A DNA stretch of 64,000 nucleotides from Protopterus annectens (GCF_019279795.1 NC_056730.1:607476383-607540382); one strand, 5' to 3'. Positions 36,796 to 49,261 are shown, counted from the stretch's first letter. Numbers and translations: made by a program. Notes: generated by a model from the sequence alone, not told the origin.

Positions 36796-36939
36796 GGAGC
36801 TTAACTTCAGTTTAAAAGCCACCTGAATGAGATTTACAAGCTCCTTGATATGTCCAGTGTTAAAGTAATGTGTTAGTACATTTAATGTGAGTAGTCCTGA
36901 GATATGAGTCTGACATTTGGAAGGGCTTTTTGCCCTGCT

Positions 36940-37034
36940 ACTCCTCTGGCCTAGTGGTTAGGGAGATGGTTTTATGTGTGCAGATTACAGGGTTCAATCC
37001 CTGACTACAGTGAAAGGCAGGCAGTTTCTTTTTT
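36940..37034 (+). ncRNA. tRNA-like Pol III element (right-array representative)
   Basis: The A box TGGCCTAGTGG and T6 terminator are kept. The B box reads GGTTCAATCCC, a CpG-to-CpA change that still fits the B-box consensus. Other right copies start at 38175, 39409, 40630, 46068, 47303, 48647, 49873, 56463, 57698, 58941, 61188 and 62422. The ~20 bp just upstream differ in almost every right copy. Most copies keep both boxes and the T run, so they may still be transcribable. Confidence 0.5.
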
Positions 37035-37491
37035 GTCCAGATGCCTTTTTCCTCTCTCCCCCTGTCCATTTGCTACATTGTTTTACACTTGCAAGCTTAC
37101 CATTGTCTGCAGAGCACATGGCTTTGCACACAAAGGCCTACTGAGCTCCTTGCACATTACAGCAACACACTGGCAGAATGCAATGCCTTGCTGAGTACAG
37201 TTGCAAGATAGGACAGGCATACTCCTAGGGAGGACTAAGATGAGGGAGACACTATAGAAGACTGCCAGAAATGAGAGAGTGGGGTCAGACTTCTGGTCCT
37301 TGTTTACACTCACTGTGTTGATATCTGCACTCTGTCTTCCTTGTCCTTGCCTTCTTTCTCTTTGACACTATTTGCCGGACTGCCTAGCAATTCCTCAAGT
37401 TCTAAAGTATATTATCTCCAACGGTCTCCAGACATTAAGCTTGAGCCTCCTTATCGATAAAGAAAAGTGAATCGCCTACGACTTCCCACAC

Positions 37492-37563
37492 TGCCGTGAC
37501 TCGGATTCGAACCGAGGTTGCTGCGGCCACAACGCAGAGTACTGACCACTATATGATCACGGC
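37492..37563 (-). pseudogene. tRNA-His(GTG) relic, two substitutions
   Basis: 72 nt with GTG anticodon kept. On the plus strand ACTAACC reads ACTGACC and ATACG reads ATATG, altering the D arm/A box region. It may still be transcribed. Confidence 0.75.
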
Positions 37564-38727
37564 AAGCTATCTGCAGAGGAGTGGTTAAGCTTTCTGTGCA
37601 ATCGCTTCTGAGGTGCAGAAAAGGTTGCTCATCCTTGAAACAGCATGTAAAGGTGCATCTTAACTGATTTTTACTACTCATATTTAAACATTCTTGATGC
37701 AGTTCCACTCATTCTGTGTATGGTTCATATCTTTTTATTGCCTGCCTCACTTTTTTGGGCTAGCGATGATCGTGAATATGCCGAGGGCATAGTCCATGGT
37801 AAATTGCATCAGCCAAAGAGGGCATCTATTCAAAAGCCTGAGCAGGTTTCATCCTTGAATGCTCTCCTTTGAATGGTGGTGCCACTTTGCTAAATCACTC
37901 CTCACAATGGACAGGTAGTTATGCAGGCTGCAGACACCGGAGACTGTGAAGTGTGAATAGGAGAAGCCCTATCATTTCCCCTCTTAAAATCCCTTCACTG
38001 TAGTACTGCACAGCTCCCTCCCTTTAACTAGGGAGCTTAACTTCAGTTTAAAAGCCACCTGAATGAGATTTACAAGCTCCTTGATTTGTCCAGTGTTAAA
38101 GTAATGTGTTAGTACATTTAGTGTGAGTAGTCCTGAGATATGGGTCTGACATTTGGAAGTTTTTCCACCCTGCTACTACTCTGGCCTAGTGGTCAGGGAG
38201 ATGGTTTTATGATTGCAGATTACAGGGTTCAATCCCTGAATACAGTGAAAGGCAGGCAGTTTCTTTTTTGTCCAGATGCCTTTTTCCTCTCTTCCCCTGT
38301 CCATTTGCTACATCGTTTTACACTGGCAAACTTACCATTGTCTGTAGAGCACATGGCTTTGCACACAAAGGCCTACTGAGCTCCTTGCACATTACAGCAA
38401 CACACTGGCAGAATGCAATTCCTTGCTGAGTACAGTTGTAAGATAGGACAGGCGTACTCCTAGGGAGGACTAAGATGAGGGAGACACTATAGAAGACTGC
38501 CAGAAATGAGAGAGTGGGGTCAGACTGCTGGTCCTTGTTTACACTCACTGTGTTGATATCTGCACTCTGTCTTCCTTGTCCTTGCCTTCTTTCTCTTTGA
38601 CACTATTTGCCCGGACTGCCTAGCAATGCCTCAAGTTCTAAAGTATATTATCTCCAACGGTCTCCAGACATTAAGCTTGAGCCTCCTTATCGATAAAGAA
38701 AAGTGAATCTCCTACGACTTCCCACAC

Positions 38728-38799
38728 TGCCGTGACTCGGATTCGAACCGAGGTTGCTGCGGCCACAACGCAGAGTACTAACCACTATACGATCACGGC
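38728..38799 (-). tRNA. TRH-GTG: tRNA-His (anticodon GTG), only canonical copy right of the provirus
   Basis: Identical over 72 nt to the left-array gene. Its 5' flank also has the left-type GAGAGGTGGTTTGG, without the AG insertion of its right-hand neighbours, whereas the rest of its unit is right-type. This mosaic suggests a conversion tract of under ~300 bp. Confidence 0.96.
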
Positions 38800-39946
38800 A
38801 AGCTATCTGGAGAGGTGGTTTGGCTTTCTGTGCAATCGCTTCTGAGGTGCAGAAAAGGTTGCTCATCCTTGAAACAGCATGTAAAGGTGCATCTTAACTG
38901 ATTTTTACTACTCATATTTAAACATCCTTGATGCAGTTCCACTCATTCTGTGTATGGTTCATATCTTTTTATTGCCTGCCTCACTTTTTTGGGCTAGCGA
39001 TGATCGTGAATATGCCGAGGGCATAGTCCATGGTAAATTGCATCAGCCAAAGAGGGCATCTATTCAAAAGCCTGAGCAGGTTTCATCCTTGAATGCTCTC
39101 CTTTGAATGGTGGTGCCACTTTGCTAAATCACTCCTCACAATGGACAGGTAGTTATGCAGGCTGCAGACACCGGAGACTGTGAAGTGTGAATAGGAGAAG
39201 CCCTCTCATTTCCCCTCTTAAAATCCCTTCACTGTAGTACTGCACAGCTCCCTCCCTTTAACTAGGGAGCTTAACTTCAGTTTAAAAGCCACCTGAATGA
39301 GATTTACAAGCTCCTTGATATGTCCAGTGTTAAAGTAATGTGTTAGTACATTTAGTGTGAGTAGTCCTGAGATATGAGTCTGACATTTGGAAGCACTTTT
39401 GCCCTGCTACTCCTCTGGCCTAGTGGTTAGGGAGATGGTTTTATGTGTGCAGATTACAGGGTTCAATCCCTGACTACAGTGAAAGGCAGGCAGTTTCTTT
39501 TTTGTCCAGATGCCTTTTTCCTCTCTTCCCCTGTCCATTTGCTACATTGTTTTACACTTTTCTGTAGAGCACATGGCTTTGCACACAAAGGCCTACTGAG
39601 CTCCTTGCACATTACAGCAACACACTGGCAGAATGCAATGCCTTGCTGAGTACAGTTGCAAGATAGGACAGGCATACTCCTATGGAGGACTAAGATGAGG
39701 GAGACACTATAGAAGACTGCCAGAAATGAGAGAGTGGGGTCAGACTGCTGGTCCTTGTTTACACTCACTGTGTTGATATCTGCACTCTGTCTTCCTTGTC
39801 CTTGCCTTCTTTCTCTTTGACACTATTTGCCGGACTGCCTAGCAATGCCTCAAGTTCTAAAGTATATTATCTCCAACGGTCTCCAGACATTAAGCTTGAG
39901 CCTCCTTATCGATAAAGAAAAGTGAATCTCTGACGACTTCCCACAC

Positions 39947-40018
39947 TGCCATGACTCGGATTCGAACCGAGGTTGCTGCAGCCACAACGCAGAGTACAAA
40001 CAACTATACGATCACGAC
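39947..40018 (-). pseudogene. tRNA-His relic, about five substitutions
   Basis: 72 nt. Changes include GCCATG for GCCGTG and CACGAC for CACGGC, which break acceptor pairs, and two changes in the D-loop region (ACAAACAAC). Anticodon GTG remains. Confidence 0.85.
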
Positions 40019-41181
40019 AAGCTATCTGGAGAGGAGTGGCTTGGCTTTCTGTGCAATCACTTCTGAGGTGCAAGAAAGGTTGCTCATCCTTGAAACAGCA
40101 TGTAAAGGTGCATCTTAACTGATTTTTACTACTCATATTTAAACATCCTTGATGCAGTTCCACTCATTCTGTGTATGGTTCATATCTTTTTATTGCCTGC
40201 CTCACTTTTTTGGGCTAGCGATGATCGTGAATATGCCGAGGGCATAGTCCATGGTAAATTGCATCAGCCAAAGAGGGCATCTATTCAAAAGCCTGAGCAG
40301 GTTTCATCCTTGAATGCTCTCCTTTGAATGGTGGTGCCACTTTGCTAAATCACTCCTCACAATGGACAGGTAGTTATGCAGGCTGCAGACACCGGAGACT
40401 GTGAAGTGTGAATAGGAGAAGCCCTCTCATTTCCCCTCTTAAAATCCCTTCACTGTAGTACTGCACAGCTCCCTCCCTTTAACTTGGGAGCTTAACTTCA
40501 GTTTAAAAGCCACCTGAATGAGATTTACAAGCTCCTTGATATGTCCAGTGTTAAAGTAATGTGTTAGTACATTTAGTGTGAGTAGTCCTGAGATATGAGT
40601 CTGACATTTGGAAGCATTTCTGCCCTGCTATTCTTCTGGCCTAGTGGTTAGGGATCTGATTTTATGTGTGCAGATTACAGGGTTCAATCCCTGACTACAA
40701 TGAAAGGCAGACAGTTCCTTTTTTGTCCAGATGCCTTTTTCCTCTCTTCCCCTGTCCATTTGCTACATCGTTTTACACTTGCAAACTTACCATTGTCTGT
40801 AGAGCACATGGCTTTGCACACAAAGGCCTTCTGAGCTCCTTGCACATTACAGCAACACACTGGCAGAATGCAATGCCTTGCTGAGTACAGTTGCAAGATA
40901 GGACAGGCATACTCCTAGGGAGGACTAAGATGAGGGAGACACTATAGAAGACTGCCAGAAATGAGAGAGTGGGGTCAGACTTCTGGTCCTTGTTTACACT
41001 CACTGTGTTGATATCTGCACTCTGTCTTCCTTGTCCTTGCCTTCTTTCTCTTTGACACTATTTGCCGGACTGCCTAGCAATGCCTCAAGTTCTAAAGTAT
41101 ATTATCTCCAACGGTCTCCAGACATTAAGCTTGAGCCTCCTTATCGATAAAGAAAAGTGAATCTCCTACGACTTCCCACAC

Positions 41182-41253
41182 TGCCGTGACTCAGATTCGA
41201 ACCGAGGTTGCTGCGGCCACAATGCAGAGTACTAACCACTATACGATCACGGC
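41182..41253 (-). pseudogene. tRNA-His relic, two CpG-type substitutions
   Basis: 72 nt with CAGATT for CGGATT (T stem) and AATGC for AACGC (anticodon stem). GTG is retained. It may be marginally functional. Confidence 0.75.
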
Positions 41254-41929
41254 AAGCTATCTGGAGAGGAGTGGTTTGGCTTTCTGTGCAATCGCTTCTG
41301 AGGTGCAGAAAAGGTTGCTCATCCTTGAAACAGCATGTAAAGGTGCATCTTAACTGATTTTTACTACTCATATTTAAACATCCTTGATGCAGTTCCACTC
41401 ATTCTGTGTATGGTTCATATCTTTTTATTGCCTGCCTCACTTGTTTGGGCTAGCGATGATCGTGAATATGCCGAGGGCATAATCCATGGTAAATTGCATC
41501 AGCCAAAGAGGGCATCTATTCAAAAGCCTTAGCAGGTTTCATCCATGAATGCTCTCCTTTGAATGGTGGTGCCACTTTGCTAAATCACTCCTCACAATGG
41601 ACAGGTAGTTATGCAGGCTGTAGACACCGGAGACTGTGAGGTGGTTAAACAAGGTTAAACTATTCGGGCCATCTAAATTCCACTCTTCAAATTTTCCCTT
41701 GAAACCACCTTCCTTGAGCTGTACTGCTGATCAAACCAGCGTATCCTATAACTGAAAAGTTCATCTCTACTTGATTCCCAAGTAGACTATTCTCTATCTG
41801 TAAAGCCTATCACTTACTCCTACAGTACTTGCACCTTGATAAAGCACTCTTATTATAGATAGTACCCCACCAGCCTAAAACCCACATCCCCCGGAGTCCT
41901 TTGAAAGTCTTTTATCTATTACTTCTAGT

Positions 41930-42723
41930 ATGTCGAGGGATCAGTTGCTAATGTCCTCTCCTGCTCAACTGGTCAACTTGGGAATATTGAGGCAATGTTA
42001 CAATTGCCTCATGTACACAGACAATCCTCTCCTTCTCCCACAAAACACAAATACATGCGAGAGATGCAACTATAAGTCCAAACTGGAGGCTGAGCTCTCT
42101 CAACATAGGACTGGCAAGAACTGACAGGAGGAGAAGGTAACCACACACAATACATACCCAGTCACACATAGTACCATCACATCTTCAAATCATACACATA
42201 ATCACACAAAGACATACTCGGAGGCTCTGATCAAAAATCTACCAAAACAGCAGAGGCCACCAAAGCAGACACCCAAACAACTACCACCTCAGGACCCAAC
42301 ACATGCAACACATGACCACACAGTCAGAGTGTCAAACAGTCACAGCCCTTAAGGCCAAACACAATGCCAGACACACTTGTCATTGGTGACTCCAAAGTCA
42401 GACACACTGACGTCCCGCTCACCAGACTGAGTAAGGAGAAGGTCACAGTAAGCTGCCTGTCGGGTGCTAGAATCCGCCACATAACGCAAGCACTCAGGTC
42501 TCTCAACAGCAGGTACAAGTATGACTCAGTCATTGTCCACGCTGGTGTCAACAACCTGAGACGTACCTCCTTGGCCTACATGAAAAGGGACATCGAGGAG
42601 CTCTCTGATTATGTAGCCCAGGCAGGTATGACCCTGACCTTGAGCAGTATCCTACCTTCACCTAGAATGATGCCACAATACAGTGATAAGATGATCAGCT
42701 TTAATAATTGGCTTAAATTCTGA
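41930..42723 (+). pseudogene. LINE ORF1: zinc finger plus SGNH esterase, broken
   Basis: The N-terminal part has CYNC...CERC, a paired-cysteine finger, then a charged linker. A stop codon at about 42121 (TGA, where the other LINE reads AGA) ends the first part. The esterase part (42364-42723) has VIGDS (block I, nucleophile Ser) and HAGVNN (block III), as in CR1/L2 ORF1 esterases. These proteins bind RNA and assist retrotransposition. Confidence 0.8.
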
Positions 42724-42929
42724 AGTCATTCAAAGGGGATCCAATGTCTGTCTGCCTGGGATGACATGCTGGACAAACCACGCTGCTTCGCAAGGGACAG
42801 CTTGCACCTGTCACCCCTGGGCTTCTGGATATTGGCAAAGGCTCTTGCCACCCCCATAGTGCCTTTTTTAGGCAAGGCTCAAATTCTAAACCTACCACCC
42901 TAGAACACCAAAAAGGAAAAAAACTAAGG

Positions 42930-45725
42930 GTAATGCTGCTCAATGCCAGAAGTCTCAATTTCAAGATGCACGCACTCGAGGCCCTTCTCAATATGGAGAA
43001 CATCGATGTCTGTGCTGTGACAGAAACCTGGTTCAAGGCTCCTGAGAGCACCCCAGCACTAACAGGTTTCACCTCATATCATGCGTCCCGGCCCCAAAAT
43101 CCGGACAACACCAAGAAAGGAGGGGGGGGGTGTCCATATTCATAAAGGACACCCACACCTCAAGGTTGGTGGCAACGCATGCATCGGAGACCACCCAGGT
43201 GCAATTAACCATAGGCAAGACTGCTCTGCAATTTGTAGCATGTTACAGGCCACCCTCTCAAACTCAGGAACGTCACATGGCCTTCCTGAAAACATTGGAG
43301 GGGATAAATGTATCTCCAAACACCATCATACTAGGTGACTTCAACTACCCTAATATAGACTGGGAACACTACTCAAGCCCAAACACTCTAACCCAAAGAT
43401 TCCTGGAGTTCATAAACTCAAATGCCATGGAACAACTATTCACCATCCCCACAAGAGGAGAAAACATACTTGATCTCATCATCACGAACATGGGATCAAA
43501 ATGTTCAACACCAGAAGTATACCCCTCACTGGTGAGATCAGATCATAAACTAATCTCGCTGGAGGTCCTCATCCCGCCCCACCTGAAAATAAAGTCCACA
43601 GAGAAAAACTTGTCAAACCCCAACTTCACACTTCTAAAACTAGTGTGGTCTCCTTTAAGGCCCCTGAGCCAGTGGTAAACATTACTCAAACCGCTGAATC
43701 ACTTACAAATGCCTTCTACCAGCACCTACAGGACTGCATGGATCAGGCAATCCCAAACAAAACTAAGACTCTCTGTACCAAAGGCAAGCGTCCAGTCTGG
43801 TGGACCCCAGCCATAAACAAGCTCTACAACAAAAGGAGGAAGCTACTACAAGATAGAGCAAAATCCTTGAAAGGTAAGACACCTTTGATCATCATAAGTA
43901 AAAAACTAAGAGCCCTCATAAAATCATCCAAGGCAAATTTTGAGAGAAAAATCGCCAAGGACTCAAAAGACAATCATAAGGCCTTCTTTAGCTATGTTAG
44001 AAACCTAGGAGGAAACTCCCAGATATGCTCAGAATTAGTTCAAAATGATGTGAAAATTACTGAACCCACACACATTGCCAACATATTGGCTGACAGGTTC
44101 AGTGCAAACTTCTCCCCCCATCCCCCCCAAAAGGAGAGATATCTATACCAGAGGATTGTAGCCCCCCAAACATCTCCAACGCCCAAGTGAGAACTGCTCT
44201 CACTAAGGCAGAAAACACAGCATCCATGGGACCGGATGGTGTCCCCGGCTGTGTGCTTCACGAACTCAACGAGGAATTAAACCCACAGTTGGGACAGCTA
44301 TTTAATCTTAGCATCACCTCAGGATACGTACCCAAGGAGTGGCGCACAGCGACTGTGGTCCCACTTCATAAGGGTGGTGCCTCCACCGACCCTGGAAATT
44401 ACTGCCCCATTAGCTTGACAAGCCTTATCTGCAAAGCCATGGAGAGGATCATAATGGAACTCATAAATAAAGACATAGGGAACTTGCAGACTTTGGATCC
44501 AACCCAGTTTGGCTTTGTCAAAGGCAGATCCTGCCTCTTAAACTTGGTTGACTTTTTCGAGACAGTCACCAAGGCCATTGATGAGGGAAAGGCAGTCCAT
44601 ACAGCCTACCTCGACCTGGCAAAGGCCTTCGACACAATACCCCACTCAGGTATCATCGAAAAACTCATCAGCTTGAATGTAAACCCATACATCACAAGAT
44701 GGGTTGCAAACTGGCTAAGTGACAGAACCCACAGGGTCAGAGTTGCTGGAGCCATGTCAGACTCAAAGCCTGTCACAAGTGGTGTCCCACAGGGTTCAGT
44801 CCTGGGTCCACTCTTGTTCGGCATCTACTTTTCTGAAGTACAAGCAAACACAGGAGGGTTATGGCTGACAAAGTTTGCAGATGACTGCAAACTGGGCGCC
44901 ATAGTCGAAAACACATCTGACACAGATATCCTTCAGAAGGGCCTCACAGAAATGGAAAACTGGTGCCAGAGCCATGGCCTAAAGTTAAACGCCAAGAAAT
45001 GCATAGTCATACCCTTCGGGAAAAACAAGGTTACCCCTCGCTACCATATACGTGGCAATCCACTGAGCACAGAAGAAGTCATCAGGGATCTGGGGACCCA
45101 GGTTGACAGTAGCCTTTCGTTTGACACTCATGTTGCTAAAGTAGTCAGGAAAACCTTCTATATTGCCCACATGATCATGAAGGGATTCACATCCAGATCA
45201 AGGGAGGTCATTGTCCCCCTGTACTCATCTCTCATTAGACCTATGATTGAGTACAATGCCCCGTTCAGAATGTATCTGACCCGACACCTGCTGCAGCTTG
45301 AAAGGCCCCAAAAGTTCCTCACCAAAAGGATAAAGGGTCTCAAAAATATGTTTTATGCTGCCCGACTGAAAGAACTCCAGCTCTATTTAGTCTCATACCG
45401 CTTGCTCAGAGGTGACCTGTGCCTGACATATAAGGCCATGTCAAACCCAGATTTGATGAATATGCTTCACCTCAAAAAATCTAGATCCCTAAGAACCACA
45501 AGGGCAGGAGACTTAAACCTTGACACAGTTATAAATAGAATGTGCTGGAGGGACAGATTCATCACCCAGAGACTCCCTATGCTGTGGAACAAAATCCCGG
45601 TACATGTGAGGCAGAGCACCTCGCTGGCCTTGATCAAGAGGAATCTTGACCAATGGATGGGAGATCGCAGATATACCCCAGGGATTACTTCAGTGTCACT
45701 GCTTGACAGAGGCAGAGCAAAATAA
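42930..45725 (+). pseudogene. LINE ORF2: AP endonuclease and reverse transcriptase, frameshifted
   Basis: The endonuclease begins LLNARSLNFKMHALEALL, with VTETWF, GDFNYPNIDW and RSDHKLI as catalytic blocks. A G-run at about 43121-43130 shifts the frame within it, and another shift lies near 43640. The reverse transcriptase is open from 44187 to 45725 (512 codons), with YLDLAKAFDTIPH, GVPQGSVLGPLLF and the catalytic FADD. It ends in the usual CR1-type C-terminal region (MCWRDRFITQRLP). The G-run could be a sequencing error; otherwise this copy is inactive. Confidence 0.9.
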
Positions 45726-46619
45726 TAGGCATAGTTTTTATTCAAACTAAAGGGGTGGCGAAAGCCACATAACTATGGGCTAGCCTTATAATTGCCCTTG
45801 GGCAGATAGCCTAGGATGAACCTATGAACCTATGAACCTATAAGTGTGAATGGGAGAAGTCCTCTCATTTTCCCTCTTAAAATCCCTTCACTGTAGTACT
45901 GCACAGCTCCCTCCCTTTAACTAGGGAGCTTAACTTCAGTTTAAAAGCCACCTGAATGAGATTTACAAGCTCAGTGATATGTCCAGTGTTAAAGTAATGT
46001 GTTAGTACATTTAGTGTGAGTAGTCCTGAGATATGAGTCTGACATTTGGAAGCGCTTGTTCCCTGATACTCCTCTGGCCTAGTGGTTAGGGAGATGGTTT
46101 TATGTGTGCAGATTACTGGGTTCAATCCCTGACTACAGTAAAAAGCAGGCAGTTTCTTTTTTGTCCAGATGCCTTTTTCCTCTCTTCCCCTGTCCATTTG
46201 CTACATCATTTTACATTTGCAAACTTACCATTGTCTGTAGAGCACATGGCTTTGCACACAAAGGCCTGCTGAGCTCCTTGCACATTACAGCAACACACTG
46301 GCAGAATGCAATGCCTTGCTGAGTACAGTTGCAAGATAGGACAGGCATACTCCTAGGGAGGACTAAGATGAGGGAGACACTACAGAAGACTGCCAGAAAC
46401 GAGAGAATGGGGTCAGACTGCTGGTCCTTCTTTACACTCACTGTGTTGATATCTGCACACTGTCTTCCTTGTCCTTGCCTTCTTTCTCTTTGACACTATT
46501 TGCCGGACTGCCTAGCAATGCCTCAAGTTCTAAAGTATATTATCTCCAACGGTCTCCAGACATTGAGCTTGAGCCTCCTTATCGATAAAGAAAAGTGAAT
46601 CTCCTACGACTTCCCACAC

Positions 46620-46691
46620 TGCCGTGACTCGAATTCGAACCGAATTCGCTGCGGCCACAACGCAGAGGACTAACCACTATACGATCATAGC
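46620..46691 (-). pseudogene. tRNA-His relic, about seven substitutions
   Basis: Changes cluster in the T arm (GAATTCGAACCGAATTC) and acceptor (CATAGC for CACGGC). The GTG anticodon is kept. Not expected to fold. Confidence 0.88.
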
Positions 46692-47864
46692 AAGCTATCT
46701 GGAGAGGAGTGGTTTGGCTTTCTGTGCAATCGCTTCTGAGGTGCAGAAAAGGTTGCTCATCCTTGAAACAGCATGTAAAGGTGCATCTTAACTGATTTTT
46801 ACTACTCATATTTAAACATCCTTGATGCAGTTCCACTCATTCTGTGTATGGTTCATATCTTTTTATTGCCTGCCTCACTTTTTTGGGCTAGCGATGATCG
46901 TGAATATGCCGAGGGCATAGTCCATGGTAAATTGCATCAGCCAACGAGGTCATCTATTCAAAAACCTGAGCAGGTTTCATCCTTGAATGCTCTCCTTTGA
47001 ATGGTGGTGCCACTTTGCTAAATCACTCCTCACAATGGACAGGTAGTTATGCAGGCTGTAGACACTGGAGACTGTGAAGTGTGAATAGGAGAAGCCCTCT
47101 CATTTCCCCTCTTAAAATCCCTTCACTGTAGTACTGCACAGCTCCCTCCCTTTAACTAGGGAGCTTAACTTCAGTTTAAAAGCCACCTGAATGAGATTTA
47201 CAAGCTCCTTGATATGTCCAGTGTTAAAGTAATGTGTTAGTACATTTAGTGTGAGTTGTCCTGAGATATGAGTGTGACATTTGGAAGCACTTTCGCCTTG
47301 CTACTCCTCTGGCCTAGTGGTTAGGGAGATGGTTTTATGTGTGCAGATTACAGGGTTCAATCCCTGACTACCATAAAAGACAGGCAGTTTTGTTTTTGTC
47401 CAGATGCCTTTTTCCTCTCTTCCCCTGTCCATTTGCTACATCGTTTTACACTTGCAAACTTACCATTGTCTGTAGAGCACATGGCTTTGCACACAAAGGC
47501 CTACTGAGCTCCTTGCACATTACAGCAACACACTGGCAGAAGTCAATGCCTTGCTGAGTACAGTTGCAAGATAGGACAGGCATACTCCTAGGGAGGACTA
47601 ATATGAGGGAGACACTATAGAAGACTGCAAGAAATGAGAGAGTGGGGTCAGACTGCTGGTCCTTGTTTACATTCACTGTGTTGATATCTGCACTCTGTCT
47701 TCCTTGTCCTTGCCTTCTTTCTCTTTGACACTATTTGCTGGACTGCCTAGCAATGCCTCAAGTTCTAAAGTATATTATCTCCAACGGTCTCCAGACATTG
47801 AGCTTGAGCCTCCTTATCGATAAAGAAAAGTGAATCTCCTACAACTTCCCACACTGCCGTGACT

Positions 47865-47936
47865 CAGATTCGAACTGAGGTTGCTGCGGCCACAACGCAG
47901 AGTACTAACCACTAAACGATGACGGCAAGCTATTTG
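47865..47936 (-). pseudogene. tRNA-His relic, four substitutions
   Basis: CAGATT and CTGAGG change both sides of the T stem, CTAAACG lies in the D arm, and GATGACGG alters the acceptor side. Anticodon GTG is kept. Confidence 0.82.
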
Positions 47937-48091
47937 GAGAGGAGTGGTTTGGCTTTCTGTACAATCGCTTCTTAGGTGCAGAAAAGGTTGCTCATCCTTG
48001 AAACAGCATGTAAAGGTGCATCTTAACTGATTTTTACTACTCATATTTAAACATCCTTGATGCAGTTCCACTCATTCTGTGTATGGTTCAT

Positions 48092-48200
48092 ACCTTTTCC
48101 CCATGAGGGGATGAAAGCGCTCAGTCTGTTTTTTAATCTGTGGAATTAAAAGATTCTATAACAGCATTTCCTGGCATTGACAGTGTTCATTTCTCTTCAT
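48092..48200. mobile_element. Unclassified 109-bp insertion with 5-bp direct repeat
   Basis: It interrupts GGTTCATATC of the unit; TTCAT lies on both sides (48087-48091 and 48196-48200), as expected of a target duplication. The insert begins ACCTTTTCCCC, has a CCCC-ATGA-GGGG hairpin and an A/T-rich middle. It lacks terminal inverted repeats and a poly(A) tail. It matches no family I recognise. Confidence 0.65.
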
Positions 48201-49198
48201 ATCTTTTTATTGCCTGTCTCACTTTTTTGGGCTAGCGATGATCGTGAATATGCTGAGGGCATAGTCCATGGTAAAGTGCATCAGCCAAAGAGGGCATCTA
48301 TTTAAAAACCTGAGCAGGTTTCATCCTTGAATGCTCTCCTTTGAATGGTGGTGCCACTTTGCTAAATCACTCCTCACAATGGACAGGTAGTTATGCAGGC
48401 TGTAGACACCGGAGACTGTGAAGTGTGAATAGGAGAAGCCCTCTCGTTTCCCCTCTTAAAATCCCTTCACTGTAGTACTGCACAGCTCCCTCCCTTTAAC
48501 TAGGGAGCTTAACTTCAGTTTAAAAGCCACCTGAATGAGATTTACAAGCTCCTTGATATGTCCAGTGTTAAAGTAATGTGTTAGTACATTTAGTGTGAGT
48601 AGTCCTGAGATATGAGTCTGACATTTGGAAGCACTTCTACCATGTTACTCCTCTGGCCTAGTGGTTAGGGGGATGGTTTTATCTGTGCAGATTACAGGGT
48701 TCAATCCCTGACTACAGTGAAAGGCAGGCAGTTTCTTTTTTGTCCAGATGCCTTTTTCCTCTCTTCCCCTGTCCATTTGCTACATCGTTTTACACTTGCA
48801 AACTTACCATTGTCTGTAGAGCACATGAGTTTGCACACAAAGGCCTACTGAGCTCCTTGCACATTACAGCAACACACTGGCAGAATGCAATGCCTTGCTG
48901 AGTACAGTTGCAAGATAGGACAGGCATACTCCTAGGGAGGACTAAGATGAGGGAGACACTATAGAAGACTGCCAGAAATGCGAGAGTGGGGTCAGACTGC
49001 TGGTCCTTGTTTACACTCACTGTGTTGATATCTGCACTCTGTCTTCCTTGTCCTTGCCTTCTTTCTCTTTGACACTATTTGCCGGACTGCCTAGCAATGC
49101 CTCAAGTTCAAAAGTATATTATCTCCAACGGTCTCCAGACATTGAGGTTGAGCCTCCTTATCGATAAAAAAAAGTGAATCTCCTACAACTTCCCACAC

Positions 49199-49261
49199 TC
49201 GGATTCGAACCAAGGTTGCTGCGGCCTCAACGTAGAGTACTAACCACTATACGATAACGGC
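49199..49261 (-). pseudogene. tRNA-His relic missing its 3' acceptor end
   Basis: About eight bases (the TGCCGTGAC end) are deleted between CACAC and TCGG, so the 3' acceptor strand is gone. Further changes occur in the anticodon stem (CTCAACGTAG) and acceptor (ATAACGGC). Confidence 0.88.

Larger units (their letters stand above)
36796..41639. repeat. Diverged tandem-array units, provirus to first LINE
   Basis: Just under four units in the same order and orientation as the left block. They share right-side differences: TTCAATCC for TTCGATCC in the B box, CACACAAAG for CACGCAAAG, GAGAGAGTGG for GAGACAGTGG, ATTTTTACTAC for ATTTCTACTAC, and usually a 2-bp AG insertion just 5' of tRNA-His. The unit at about 39.5 kb lacks ~16 bp (GCAAACTTACCATTG region). 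tRNA-like elements start at 36940, 38175, 39409 and 40630. Confidence 0.95.
41640..45841 (+). mobile_element. CR1/L2-clade LINE, 4.2 kb, near full length
   Basis: A non-LTR retrotransposon inserted in the unit between GAGACTGTGA and AGTGTGAAT, with no clear target duplication. It has an ORF1 with a Cys-finger and SGNH esterase, an ORF2 with AP endonuclease and reverse transcriptase, and a 3' end of repeated CCTATGAA, a terminal microsatellite typical of CR1/L2 elements. Its 5' end begins GTGGTTAAACAAGG, almost the point where the LINE body starts in the minus-strand copy at 50-54 kb. Both ORFs are broken. Confidence 0.9.

Noticed and set aside
41630-45850. Target-site duplication for the plus-strand LINE
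   Set aside because: Only one or two shared bases at the junctions; CR1/L2 elements often lack clear duplications.
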